Part shown: positions 8,407-16,212 of the stretch, piece by piece
Layout: the number at the start of each line of letters is the position of its first letter
How positions within the stretch are numbered: position 1 is the first letter of the stretch
From: Clostridia bacterium
GTDB lineage: Bacteria > Bacillota > Clostridia > Peptostreptococcales > Anaerovoracaceae
Reading direction: 5' to 3'
Assembly: GCA_902363595.1 (NCBI GenBank)
Contig: CABJAP010000018.1
Location: 9,585 to 73,584, forward strand
Length of the DNA stretch: 64,000 bases
Translations under genes and position numbers: made by a program
The notes under the pieces: model-generated
Databases searched by the model: none
Told to the model about the DNA's origin: nothing
What the model saw: the letters and a program-made list of their open reading frames with translations, nothing else

Positions 8407-8781
8407 ATGGGTGATATGAAAAGACTGCCGGAAAGTGAGCTGGAGATCATGCAGATCGTTTGGCGCAGCACGCCTCCGGTCTCAAGGGCGGTCGTTGAAA
8501 GCGAGCTGAAGGAATCGCACCAGCTGGCGCCGACCACCATTCTTACGCTTTTGACCCGCCTGTGCGACAAGAACTTCCTCGCCATTGAAAAAAAGGGCCG
8601 TACCAATTATTACACACCACTGGTCACGGAGCGGGAATACCTGGCCTCGGAGAGCCGCAACCTTTTGGACCGGCTTTACGGCGGCTCCCTGACCACACTG
8701 GCCACTGCCCTGTGCGACAGCGGAATCAGCAAGGAAGAACTGAAAAAGCTTCATGATCTTCTGGAAAGGGGCGAATTATGA
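8407..8781 (+). CDS. BlaI/MecI-family transcriptional repressor
   Basis: 124-residue winged-helix repressor of the BlaI/MecI/CopY group. The N-terminal DNA-binding domain (about 5-75) contains the recognition helix region APTTILTLLTRLCDKNFL and the wing KKGRTNYYTPLV. The C-terminal dimerisation helices end near LLERGEL. It starts after GGGAGGG with good spacing. It overlaps the following M56 gene by four bases, as is usual for blaI-blaR1 pairs. By family logic it represses its own promoter at the 48-bp palindrome until the membrane partner triggers its removal. No beta-lactamase or PBP gene lies nearby, so the induced target is unknown. Confidence 0.93.
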   Translation: MGDMKRLPESELEIMQIVWRSTPPVSRAVVESELKESHQLAPTTILTLLTRLCDKNFLAIEKKGRTNYYTPLVTEREYLASESRNLLDRLYGGSLTTLATALCDSGISKEELKKLHDLLERGEL

Positions 8782-10235
8782 CGATGATGGGACTTCGAAT
8801 TTTCTGGTCCGTTTTTCTGGCCTCTATGCTTGCCTACGGATTTCGCCGCTCATGGAGAATCGAACATGGACAAACGCAAAAGCTGATCGGGGACACGGAT
8901 GAAGCCGTTGTATGGATAACGCCCCTGATCTTTCCTATGATTGTTGTGATTATCTTCCTGGCCGATTTTATACTTGGCGGAGTGGGCGAGATCAAACAAT
9001 TTATGCGGCTGGCGGTGGACATTTTTATCAGTATGAGTGTGTATTTTTTCTTTCTAATGATCCTGCTGCCGGTACTGCGCAGATATTTCAGCGCCAGAGC
9101 CTGCGCGACCCTATGGCTGCTGCCGGTGCTGCTCTTTTACCAGCCGGTCACATTGGCGGACAGCGCCTTTGTGCCGCTGTTTACCTTCTATATCCCGGGA
9201 AATGTTCTGCAGGTATTCGGCTATATTTGGATGACTTTTGCTGCTGCCATATTTACTGGAGAAATCCTTTTCGGCCTGGTTTTCCGCCGCAAGCTGCTCA
9301 AAGGAGCCGGGCCGATTGAGGATAAAAGGATCCTGGAGCTGTGGGAAGAGGAGAAAAGAGCCATTCGCTACAGCAAGTCAGTGCGCCTTATGACCAGCGC
9401 GGATATTACCACGCCTTTGTCCATGGGCATGTTTGCGAAAAGCCAGGTAACCCTTTTGCCGGAGCGCTTTTATACGATGGATGAACTGCGGCTCATTTTT
9501 CGCCACGAACTCCATCACATCCAGCGGCGGGACGTGGATACCAAAGTTTTTTTGAGCTTTTGCAGGGCCATGTGCTGGTTCAACCCGCTGGTATGGATCG
9601 CCATTCGCAAAGCCAGCGATGATCTGGAGCTTTCCTGCGATGAGATCGTTTTGGAAGATGCCGGGGACCAGGAGCGGCGGCGATACGCCCAGCTGCTTTT
9701 GCATACTGCCGGGAGTTCCAGGGGCTTTACCACCTGCTTATCGGCCGCGGCTGGTTCTCTGCGATATCGGCTGAAATGCGTCATGCAGCGCCGCCGGCGC
9801 CGGGCGGGTATCCTTCTTTTAGTGGTTATGATGCTTATATGCTGCATGAGTTATGGCAGCATTGCCATGGCCAGCGAGCGGGGAACGGTTGGAGACCTGC
9901 TTCTGTCCGGCACTGCCGCTGAAGACGTTTATGCTCTTTCTTATTACGATAATCTGAAGGATGAAGAAGACCAGGGGCATACGCTGCATGCTTGCAGTGA
10001 AGAGCTGCTTGCCTATATAAAGGGGCTGGAGGCAGATAAACTTTTCAGCAGCGGCCGCTGGTCTTATGAAGGAGGACCGGTGGTGGACTGGGAGGTCGCA
10101 GCGGAAGAAGGTATGCTTTATTTATCGTTAAATGAAACGTTTCTCAGTGTGGAAAATAGCGACACAAACCAGACGTCATACTATAAACTGCGCTCTTCTG
10201 TGGACACTGACTATATCCGGGGATTTTTCGAATAA
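8778..10235 (+). CDS. M56-family (BlaR1/MecR1-like) membrane zinc protease
   Basis: 485-residue membrane protein with about four N-terminal helices (between 44 and 170), a cytoplasmic zinc-protease loop with HELHH at 243-247 and the downstream ELSCDE element near 284-289, and a last membrane helix at about 344-362. In BlaR1 this topology ends in a large external penicillin-binding sensor domain. Here only about 120 residues follow the last helix, with no serine-x-x-lysine sensor motif that I can see. The signal is therefore probably not a beta-lactam bound covalently. It should act by cleaving or destabilising the BlaI-type repressor encoded by the overlapping upstream gene. Downstream DNA contains only repeats. 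Confidence 0.88.
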   Translation: MTMMGLRIFWSVFLASMLAYGFRRSWRIEHGQTQKLIGDTDEAVVWITPLIFPMIVVIIFLADFILGGVGEIKQFMRLAVDIFISMSVYFFFLMILLPVLRRYFSARACATLWLLPVLLFYQPVTLADSAFVPLFTFYIPGNVLQVFGYIWMTFAAAIFTGEILFGLVFRRKLLKGAGPIEDKRILELWEEEKRAIRYSKSVRLMTSADITTPLSMGMFAKSQVTLLPERFYTMDELRLIFRHELHHIQRRDVDTKVFLSFCRAMCWFNPLVWIAIRKASDDLELSCDEIVLEDAGDQERRRYAQLLLHTAGSSRGFTTCLSAAAGSLRYRLKCVMQRRRRRAGILLLVVMMLICCMSYGSIAMASERGTVGDLLLSGTAAEDVYALSYYDNLKDEEDQGHTLHACSEELLAYIKGLEADKLFSSGRWSYEGGPVVDWEVAAEEGMLYLSLNETFLSVENSDTNQTSYYKLRSSVDTDYIRGFFE

Positions 10236-10298
10236 CGGCCGGATGGGGAGACGTAGTACATTTAGAGGTTGAGAAGGCGGCCGGCTGGCAGCGGCCGC

Positions 10299-10385
10299 AG
10301 AGCTTGAAGGCGCCTGGTGTCGTGATTGCAGTTGCGTCAGTGATGCAGGAGTCAAAATGACAGCTCGATTTCAGTTTTTTTCTCA
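10299..10385 (+). repeat. Repeat A, partial degenerate copy (A2)
   Basis: Shares GGCGCCTGGT, the TTGCGT block and the end block TTTCAGTTTTTT with copy A1 (75-237) in the same order. The 5' half of the element is missing. Confidence 0.5.
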
Positions 10386-10620
10386 GTTTCTATTCGAAAT
10401 GGCCCAAATAGGCAGCAAGGTCCATATAAAAAGGGGAAATCCTTCTTTACAAAACTCCTGACAGAAACTTGTTTGCGGTAAATCCCTTAATAAATGCGCA
10501 AAAGTTTGCACTAACTCCGCGCCGCCAGACTAGTTTCCCACAAATATTTATCTTAAAACGCCGCGAAAGGCCAAATCTATATGGACATTGCCTCCAAAAC
10601 AGGGCATTTCGAATAGAAAC
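10386..10620. repeat. Long imperfect inverted repeat, arms 10386-10428 and 10578-10620
   Basis: Two 43-bp arms are inverted copies. GTTTCTATTCGAAATG pairs exactly with CATTTCGAATAGAAAC, and GTCCATATA with TATATGGAC. About 149 bp lie between. No coding frame is convincing, so a MITE or a large RNA hairpin is possible. It fills most of the 500-bp gap between the M56 gene and the converging anti-sigma gene. Confidence 0.7.
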
Positions 10621-10732
10621 GGCCAAAAATACTTTTTTGGAAGGCAGCTAAGCCGCGATACAACCGGCACGATCATAGCAATTAGGCAGCTGGAATCTTT
10701 CCAGCCGCCCTTCAATCACGAACATCTAAAAA

Positions 10733-12031
10733 CTACAAATTCAGCTTCCCAAGGATATCCGACAAATCCTTCTCACTCACCGGCGAATCCCAATCGAAAT
10801 CGTCACAACATTGTTTAAGGCTATCCTGCCACGCCTGATACAATTTTTTTTCCGCTTCCGTAGCTGTGCTGTACTTGGCTTCCAGCTGAGCAGATAGGCG
10901 ATCCGCTTCTTTGGGGTCGGTGGTAGCAAGACAACTTTTTTCCATAGCCTTATAATCATGATCCCATGCCGCCTCGGTCCACTGGGTCACGACCCGGGTT
11001 TGCAGCTCATCCAGATCAATACCCAGCTCACTTTGGGATGTTTTCTCAAATTTTTCATCAATAGCACTGCACAAGCGCTGATACTCTTTTTCATCAGCCT
11101 CTGAAGTGAGCCGGTCAATGGAAACCGTAACATAGCCGCCGCCGGTATCGGCAAAGCAAGTGTAGCCGATGATCTTACTGCTGTCATTATTCGCCTTTTT
11201 GGGAACACAGATAAAATCTTGACCGGATTTAGTCGTATGAGTAAAGGCCTGATCCTGCTTCAACAGATCGGTGCCTTCACCGGGGGCCAGGCAGAATCCG
11301 TTCCAGGGAAAGGATCCTTTAGGCGTATAAGAAATGGACACCGGAGTGTTGCCTAAAGTCTGATCTTTGCTTGGAAGAACATAGGAAACAAAGAAATTGC
11401 CGTCGTCAAAAATAAAAGCGGTTTCTTTATCAAAAAGAGTCGGATCAGGCAACGCTCCTGCTAAGGAAGTTCCTAGAAAATCAGGAATATGGTTCTTCTT
11501 CATTGCCTCTTTTACTTGGTCCAAAGACGTGATATCCGTCCTGCGGGAAGCATACTTTAGATGATATTTTGTGGATAGTTCCTTCACCTTATCTGCATCA
11601 GCGTAGATGGGATAATCCACCGGATCGTATACCGACTTCTCCAGCGTCTTGTAGTTTTGATTAAGATAAGACGCATAGTCGCTGGCGGCCTTGTATTCAT
11701 TGGAATCAAGCGCTGCGTTGACCGAATTGGCGGTGCCATCGTTAAATCCCACAGCAGGAAAGAGCAATCCCGCCGCGTATGCAACGGTGGCAAAGGCCAG
11801 CAGCGCTGCCAGAGCGGCTGCCAGAACCACAGGCCGTCTGCGGTTTTTCTTTTTTCGTAAGGCAGCATTTTCATTTTTTTTATGTTTGGATAAAGATTGG
11901 ATTCTGCCGACAAAGTCCTGGGGCATATCGGGTATCTCAATGGAGACCAAATCCGCTGCCAGCTGATCGGCCAGAGCGATGTCGCCGTCATCAATAGCTT
12001 GATTCAGTTTTCTTTTCATACTTTCTTTCAT
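10733..12031 (-). CDS. Putative anti-sigma factor, single-pass membrane protein
   Basis: 432-residue protein whose gene overlaps the end of an ECF sigma gene by 41 bases. The first 75 residues are cytoplasmic and charged, with KKKNRRRP just before one membrane helix (about 78-97). A long extracytoplasmic domain of about 330 residues follows, which I do not recognise. This layout is that of a membrane-bound anti-sigma factor that holds the sigma factor and senses an external signal. The start at 12031 follows AGGGAGG and replaces an earlier ATG lacking such a site. The external domain contains a possible repeat of charged helices near the C-terminus. Function is inferred from position and topology only. 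Confidence 0.65.
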   Translation of the reverse strand: MKESMKRKLNQAIDDGDIALADQLAADLVSIEIPDMPQDFVGRIQSLSKHKKNENAALRKKKNRRRPVVLAAALAALLAFATVAYAAGLLFPAVGFNDGTANSVNAALDSNEYKAASDYASYLNQNYKTLEKSVYDPVDYPIYADADKVKELSTKYHLKYASRRTDITSLDQVKEAMKKNHIPDFLGTSLAGALPDPTLFDKETAFIFDDGNFFVSYVLPSKDQTLGNTPVSISYTPKGSFPWNGFCLAPGEGTDLLKQDQAFTHTTKSGQDFICVPKKANNDSSKIIGYTCFADTGGGYVTVSIDRLTSEADEKEYQRLCSAIDEKFEKTSQSELGIDLDELQTRVVTQWTEAAWDHDYKAMEKSCLATTDPKEADRLSAQLEAKYSTATEAEKKLYQAWQDSLKQCCDDFDWDSPVSEKDLSDILGKLNL

Positions 12032-12557
12032 AACAGCCTCCCTTACACTCTTGAAAATCAATTTCGGAAATAATTTTGCGGATCTCTTTTCTAAGACGGA
12101 CGTAACGCATGCGCAGAGCCGGTTCCTTTAATCCCAGAGATGCGGCGATGTCCTTCATTGGTTCATGGTTTAAATAGTAGCGATTGTAAAGCTCTTTTTG
12201 TTCCACGCTGAGCTTTCCTAACACTTCCGGAACATGATCCATCTCATCGATCTGCCTGTCTTCTTCCAAGGCCAGGATTTCTGCCGGCTCTTTATCCAAA
12301 GAAGGGATCCCTTCGCTTAGCGACTCCTCTCCGCGAGCTTGAATTTTGCGCAGCGCAGAACAGGTCAAAAATTTTGCTGTTTTGTAGAGAAAGGCCGCCG
12401 GTTTTTCATGGGACAAAAACAGGTCTCCCTTTTCATAAGCCGCCAAAAAAACGTCCTGCACGAGATCTTCAGTTAAGGTTTGGTTATTTGTCATTACATA
12501 GATGTAGCGGTAAATTCGTTTATAATTTTCATCACACAATACATTAAAACGTTCCAC
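11991..12557 (-). CDS. ECF-type RNA polymerase sigma factor
   Basis: 188-residue ECF sigma factor. Region 2 is visible as RIYRYIYVMTNN...TEDLVQDVFLAAYE near the N-terminus. Region 4 lies near the end as LGKLSVEQKELYNRYYLNHEPMKDIA followed by a helix-turn-helix. The GTG at 12557 is chosen because AGGAGGTGAGA lies six bases upstream. An in-frame upstream extension has no such site and is unusually hydrophobic. The downstream partner is the putative anti-sigma factor at 10733-12031. It probably controls its own operon in response to an envelope signal. No target promoter was identified. Confidence 0.85.
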   Translation of the reverse strand: MERFNVLCDENYKRIYRYIYVMTNNQTLTEDLVQDVFLAAYEKGDLFLSHEKPAAFLYKTAKFLTCSALRKIQARGEESLSEGIPSLDKEPAEILALEEDRQIDEMDHVPEVLGKLSVEQKELYNRYYLNHEPMKDIAASLGLKEPALRMRYVRLRKEIRKIISEIDFQECKGGCYERKYEKKTESSY

Positions 12558-12713
12558 GTATATCTCACCTCCTGTACAAAGATATAGCGCGATTTCTTTA
12601 TTGTAACAAAAAAAGCGGACAAACCGCATAAAAAATTTGTAAATACACCAGGCCTGAGTTTTTTTGTTTTTTTAGGGAAAGCTAAAAATGAATAAAAAAA
12701 TGGAGGTAATCTT

Positions 12714-13382
12714 ATGTTTAAACATGAAAAACCATTGTTTCATCCAGTGGCAGTCGAACGGCCAAACCCGCAGTATGCGGCGCTTCTGCAAGAGCAGCTG
12801 GGCGGAGCAAACGGCGAATTGAAAGCGGCGCTGCAGTATATGTCCCAGAGTTTCCGTATCAAAGATCCGGAGATTAAAGATCTGTTTATGGACATTGCGG
12901 CTGAAGAACTGGGCCATATGGAAATGGTCGCCCAAACCATCAATCTTCTCAATGGACATGATGTGGATTTCACCAAGACCGATGCCGGGGAAATCCAGAC
13001 CCACGTGCTGCTGGGATTAAATCCGGGGCTCATTAACGCTTCCGGCTATTCGTGGACCGCAGATTATGTGTCTGTAACCGGCGATCTTTGCGCTGACCTG
13101 CTCTCCAACATCGCATCTGAGCAGCGGGCCAAGGTGGTGTATGAATATCTGTATCGCCAGATCGACGACAAAAAGGTGAAGGAAACCATCGACTTCCTGC
13201 TCAATCGGGAAGAGGCTCACAACGCCATGTTCAGAGAAGCCTTTAACAAAGTGCAGGATACCGGTTCCAACAGAGACTTCGGAACCACTCAGGCGGCTAA
13301 AATGTACTTTAGCATGTCGGAGCCTTCTCCGAAAAATACGACTCTGGACGGAATTGCAGGAAAACCGCCGGCTTTCCAATAA
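12714..13382 (+). CDS. Manganese catalase family protein (CotJC-like)
   Basis: 222-residue ferritin-like four-helix protein of the Mn-catalase family, which breaks down hydrogen peroxide at a dimanganese centre. Likely ligands are E35, E65 and H68 in EELGHME, a glutamate near 136 in NIASEQRAK, and H169 in NREEAH. It is shorter than classical Mn catalases (about 270 residues) and closer to the spore-coat protein CotJC. ATGGAGG precedes the start. It is monocistronic, with a terminator at 13444-13484. A role in oxygen defence or in the spore coat fits an anaerobe. The sequence does not say which. Confidence 0.9.
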   Translation: MFKHEKPLFHPVAVERPNPQYAALLQEQLGGANGELKAALQYMSQSFRIKDPEIKDLFMDIAAEELGHMEMVAQTINLLNGHDVDFTKTDAGEIQTHVLLGLNPGLINASGYSWTADYVSVTGDLCADLLSNIASEQRAKVVYEYLYRQIDDKKVKETIDFLLNREEAHNAMFREAFNKVQDTGSNRDFGTTQAAKMYFSMSEPSPKNTTLDGIAGKPPAFQ

Positions 13383-13443
13383 GAAAAGAGCCGCGGTCTT
13401 ATAAAAATTTTGTGCGCAGAGAAACAGGCGCACAGATAGCAAA

Positions 13444-13484
13444 AGGGGCTGAGCATGAAACGTTTTCTTGTTCAGCCTCTTTCA
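13444..13484 (+). terminator. Probable terminator after Mn catalase
   Basis: GGCTGA (13447-13452) pairs with TCAGCC (13472-13477), extended inward by GAAA / TTTC, followed by a T-rich CTCTTTC. Confidence 0.55.
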
Positions 13485-13505
13485 TTGGGAAAAAGGTTGA
13501 AATTA

Positions 13506-13850
13506 TGTGGATAAAATAAAATCAAGATTCTCAAAAACATTGTAATTTCAATATATAAGGAGTATGATTTGTCCACATCTATCCTTGGGATAAAAAACAA
13601 AAATCTGTTCAAAAACTGTCTGTTTATGACCTGAAAAGGCAGATCTTTGAAAGTTGATGCGGATATTAACAATTTGAACAGCCCTTTATTAAGATGTTTG
13701 AAACAACGTTCATTTGCGATACGGAAAATCTGTGGATAGAAAAAAGAAGTAATACATAGAAACGTTGAAATTTAAGAAGTTAAAGGCATATACTTATCCA
13801 CAAAACCAATGGGATAAAAATGTGAATAACAGAAAAGATGCTGTGGATAA
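13506..13850. other. DnaA-box cluster
   Basis: Six close matches to the DnaA box TTATNCACA lie within 345 AT-rich bases. Exact matches on one strand or the other are at 13506-13514 (-), 13794-13802 (+), 13821-13829 (-) and 13842-13850 (-). One-mismatch boxes are at 13569-13577 (+) and 13731-13739 (-). The last three exact boxes are within 57 bp. No dnaA, dnaN or rpmH gene is nearby, so a DnaA-titrating or DnaA-regulated locus is more likely than the chromosome origin. Confidence 0.75.
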
Positions 13851-13908
13851 GGAAACTGTTTGTCTTTTTTCCACGCTCATATGAAAAAAATTTTGCAGAA
13901 TTTAATCA

Positions 13909-13936
13909 TTTTTGAAGGGAGAAAAGGTTATATAAT
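13909..13936 (+). promoter_or_regulatory. Candidate promoter of the ECF sigma-ABC operon
   Basis: TTTTTG (13909-13914), 16-bp spacer, TATAAT (13931-13936), about 100 bases before the GTG start at 14035. The last DnaA box ends 60 bp upstream. Confidence 0.5.
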
Positions 13937-14034
13937 ATGATGGATGTGAAAAAGTCTCTGCGGTGAGGCCGCATCTGTCATGCCATATGGCGCGTGCATG
14001 CACAAAAAGGATAGGATTTCAGGAGGAAGCCGTT

Positions 14035-14565
14035 GTGACCAGAGAGGCTAGTCTGCTTAAAAAAATTGAAGAGGACGATTTAACGCGTCTGGATCAGCTG
14101 ATCACTCACTATTACGGAGATATTTTCCGTTATTGCTTGTGGCATACGGACAGCCGTCAGACGGCTGAAGATGCGGCTCAGGAGACCTTTCTTAAATTTG
14201 TCCGCTACTATGACCGCAAAAGCTATGGCAGAAAAATCCGCGCCTATCTGTACAAGATCGCTGTCAACGTTTGCATTGATCTGAGCAAACGGCCTCCCAT
14301 GGACCAGCTGCCAGAAGAGCTGCCTGCCTGCGAACCGGGATATGAAGACGCGGAACATAATGCGGATTTTCTTCAGCTGGTCCGCCGGCTGCCAAAGGAT
14401 CAGCAGGACTTGGTCGTTCTCAGGTTCGGACAAGACCTTACGATTCGCGAGTGCGCCGAGATAACAGGGCTTCCTCTGCGCACAGTACAATCCAGACTGC
14501 GCAGCGCACTGAAAAAAATAAAAATGGAGATCCAAAAAAGGGGGATCGAAGATGAATCTAAATAA
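14035..14565 (+). CDS. ECF-type RNA polymerase sigma factor
   Basis: 176-residue ECF sigma factor. Region 2 includes YYGDIFRYCLWHTDS and TAEDAAQETFLKFVRYY. Region 4 includes LPKDQQDLVVLRFGQDLTIRE followed by ECAEITGLPLRTVQSRL. The GTG at 14035 follows AGGAGG and is preferred to an upstream ATG in an unlikely 24-residue extension. It is the first gene of an operon with a membrane protein, an ABC ATPase and a permease, overlapping the second gene by 14 bases. The DnaA-box cluster lies immediately upstream. The product probably directs transcription of this exporter operon, with the next gene's product as its likely control partner. Confidence 0.88.
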   Translation: MTREASLLKKIEEDDLTRLDQLITHYYGDIFRYCLWHTDSRQTAEDAAQETFLKFVRYYDRKSYGRKIRAYLYKIAVNVCIDLSKRPPMDQLPEELPACEPGYEDAEHNADFLQLVRRLPKDQQDLVVLRFGQDLTIRECAEITGLPLRTVQSRLRSALKKIKMEIQKRGIEDESK

Positions 14566-15319
14566 AAAAATCAGACAAGAACTAATGAATTATGGCCGGG
14601 GAGACTGGTCAGAACAAGCCTTGAAGGAGACCTGCGCTGCGGCCCATGATGTTTACACACAGAAAAAACAGCGCCGCCGGATCGGATTCGGAACCTTCCT
14701 GCTGAGGCAGGTCCGGTTCACCGCCGGCAGGGTTTGGATGCTTCAGGCCGGAGTGCTGATCGCGCTCTGCCTGGTGCTGGATCTGCAGCTTAAGACTGGT
14801 TCGGGCAGTTACAGCTCTCTGGGGTTTGCCTTCAGCCTGGTGTCCGCAGTCACAGCGATGACAGGAATTCCTTATATCTGCCGGTCAGCCAGATGGGGCA
14901 TGTATGAGATGGAAACCGCCTCCAGGGTGTCTTTTTCCGGGCTTCTCTGCGCACGGCTGGCTATTACCGGGGCCGGCAATTTAATCATGCTGGCAGCCTT
15001 TTTTACTTTGGCCCATTTAAAATTATCCATGCCTTTGAATACAGCTTCCTACATGCTGCTGCCCTTTTTCATCGTTTGGATGGGAGTTATGCTGCTGGTT
15101 CGAAGGGCCTGCGACAAATTTCTTCCTCTCTATTGCGGCGCCTTCAGCATACTCATAATCGCCTCGCTCTTTGGGCTCCACCAGCTGGCGCCCCGGGCTT
15201 TTGGGCCGGATGCGGCAATGCTTTGGAACATCGTGTGTATTGTTATCATCGCAGGGCTTTCGATACAGATACGAGCCCTGATAAAAAAACCTTCCCACAT
15301 GGACGGCGTATCCGTGTAA
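14552..15319 (+). CDS. Membrane protein, possible anti-sigma partner
   Basis: 255-residue protein with a charged N-terminal part of about 45 residues and roughly six membrane helices (from about 62 to 245). I do not recognise a named family. It starts inside the end of the ECF sigma gene and is followed 17 bases later by the ABC ATPase. The soluble N-terminal segment in front of the first helix could bind the sigma factor, as in other ECF operons, or the protein may be a subunit of the transporter. Both are inference. There is no extracytoplasmic domain of any size, so a signal would have to be sensed within the membrane. Confidence 0.6.
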   Translation: MNLNKKIRQELMNYGRGDWSEQALKETCAAAHDVYTQKKQRRRIGFGTFLLRQVRFTAGRVWMLQAGVLIALCLVLDLQLKTGSGSYSSLGFAFSLVSAVTAMTGIPYICRSARWGMYEMETASRVSFSGLLCARLAITGAGNLIMLAAFFTLAHLKLSMPLNTASYMLLPFFIVWMGVMLLVRRACDKFLPLYCGAFSILIIASLFGLHQLAPRAFGPDAAMLWNIVCIVIIAGLSIQIRALIKKPSHMDGVSV

Positions 15320-15336
15320 ACGAATAGGAGACGATC

Positions 15337-16212
15337 ATGAAACTAGAAATCAGAAATTTAAAGAAAACGTATAAAGATAAGACGGCTGTTAACGGCGTCA
15401 CCCTTGAAATTACACCGGGAGTCTGGGGGCTTCTGGGAGCCAATGGCGCCGGCAAAACGACGCTGATGCGAATGATCGCAGGGATCCTGACTCCGACTGA
15501 GGGAGAAATTCTTTATGACGGGGTTAAAATCAAAGATTTGGGCGGAGCCTACCGGGACATCTTCGGCTACCTGCCTCAGAATTTCGGATTTTACCCGGAA
15601 TTTCGAGTAAAGGATTACCTGGAATATATGGCGGCGCTGAAGGGGCTGTCAAAGAAAGATACCGCTCGTAAGATCGATGAGCTGATGGATAAACTTACCC
15701 TACGAGAGATTCGAAATAAACAGATTCGAAAGCTTTCTGGAGGTATGCAGCGAAGGGTGGGAATCGCCCAGGCACTGCTCAACGAACCCGAAGTGCTGAT
15801 TTTAGATGAACCCACCAGCGGTCTGGACCCTGGAGAGCGGATCCGGTTTCGCAATCTGCTGTCCGAGTTCGCAAAGGACCGGATCGTGGTGATCTCAACC
15901 CATATCGTGCCCGATGTGGAATACATCGCCACCTGCAACGCGCTGATGAAGAATGGAAAAATTATCGACATCGGCACCACAGAGGAATTGGTAAAGCTGG
16001 TGAAAGGAAAAGTGTGGGAAGCCAGCCTGGAGCCGGAACATCTACCCCGCTATGAAATCAGCCTCAATATCATCAACGTGCGCAACGAGGATACGGGGCG
16101 GGTCCGCGTCCGCTATTTGTCGGATATTCCTGCGGTTGCGGGCTCCCAGTCCGTTTCCCCGAGGCTGGAAGATTTGTATCTCTTTCTGTTTTCGGAAAAG
16201 GAGGGTGCATAA
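15337..16212 (+). CDS. ABC transporter ATPase
   Basis: 291-residue ATPase of the ABC-2/drug-export type. Walker A is GANGAGKTT (about 34-42), the Q-loop lies in YLPQNFGFYP, the signature is LSGGMQRRVGIAQAL and Walker B is LILDEPTSGLDPGE, with the switch histidine in STHIVPD. About 80 C-terminal residues form the usual accessory domain. It pairs with the permease that begins on the last base of its stop codon. The operon is headed by an ECF sigma factor, so it is probably made under envelope stress. The substrate cannot be deduced. Confidence 0.92.
   Translation: MKLEIRNLKKTYKDKTAVNGVTLEITPGVWGLLGANGAGKTTLMRMIAGILTPTEGEILYDGVKIKDLGGAYRDIFGYLPQNFGFYPEFRVKDYLEYMAALKGLSKKDTARKIDELMDKLTLREIRNKQIRKLSGGMQRRVGIAQALLNEPEVLILDEPTSGLDPGERIRFRNLLSEFAKDRIVVISTHIVPDVEYIATCNALMKNGKIIDIGTTEELVKLVKGKVWEASLEPEHLPRYEISLNIINVRNEDTGRVRVRYLSDIPAVAGSQSVSPRLEDLYLFLFSEKEGA

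Noticed and set aside
8407..10235. Beta-lactam resistance operon
   Set aside because: The M56 protein lacks a penicillin-binding sensor domain, and no beta-lactamase or PBP gene is near.
10469..10818. Two short plus-strand frames
   Set aside because: They fall within the long inverted repeat and the end of the anti-sigma gene, without ribosome sites.
13383..14034. Chromosomal replication origin
   Set aside because: DnaA boxes are dense, but dnaA, dnaN, rpmH and other usual neighbours are absent. Kept as a DnaA-box cluster.
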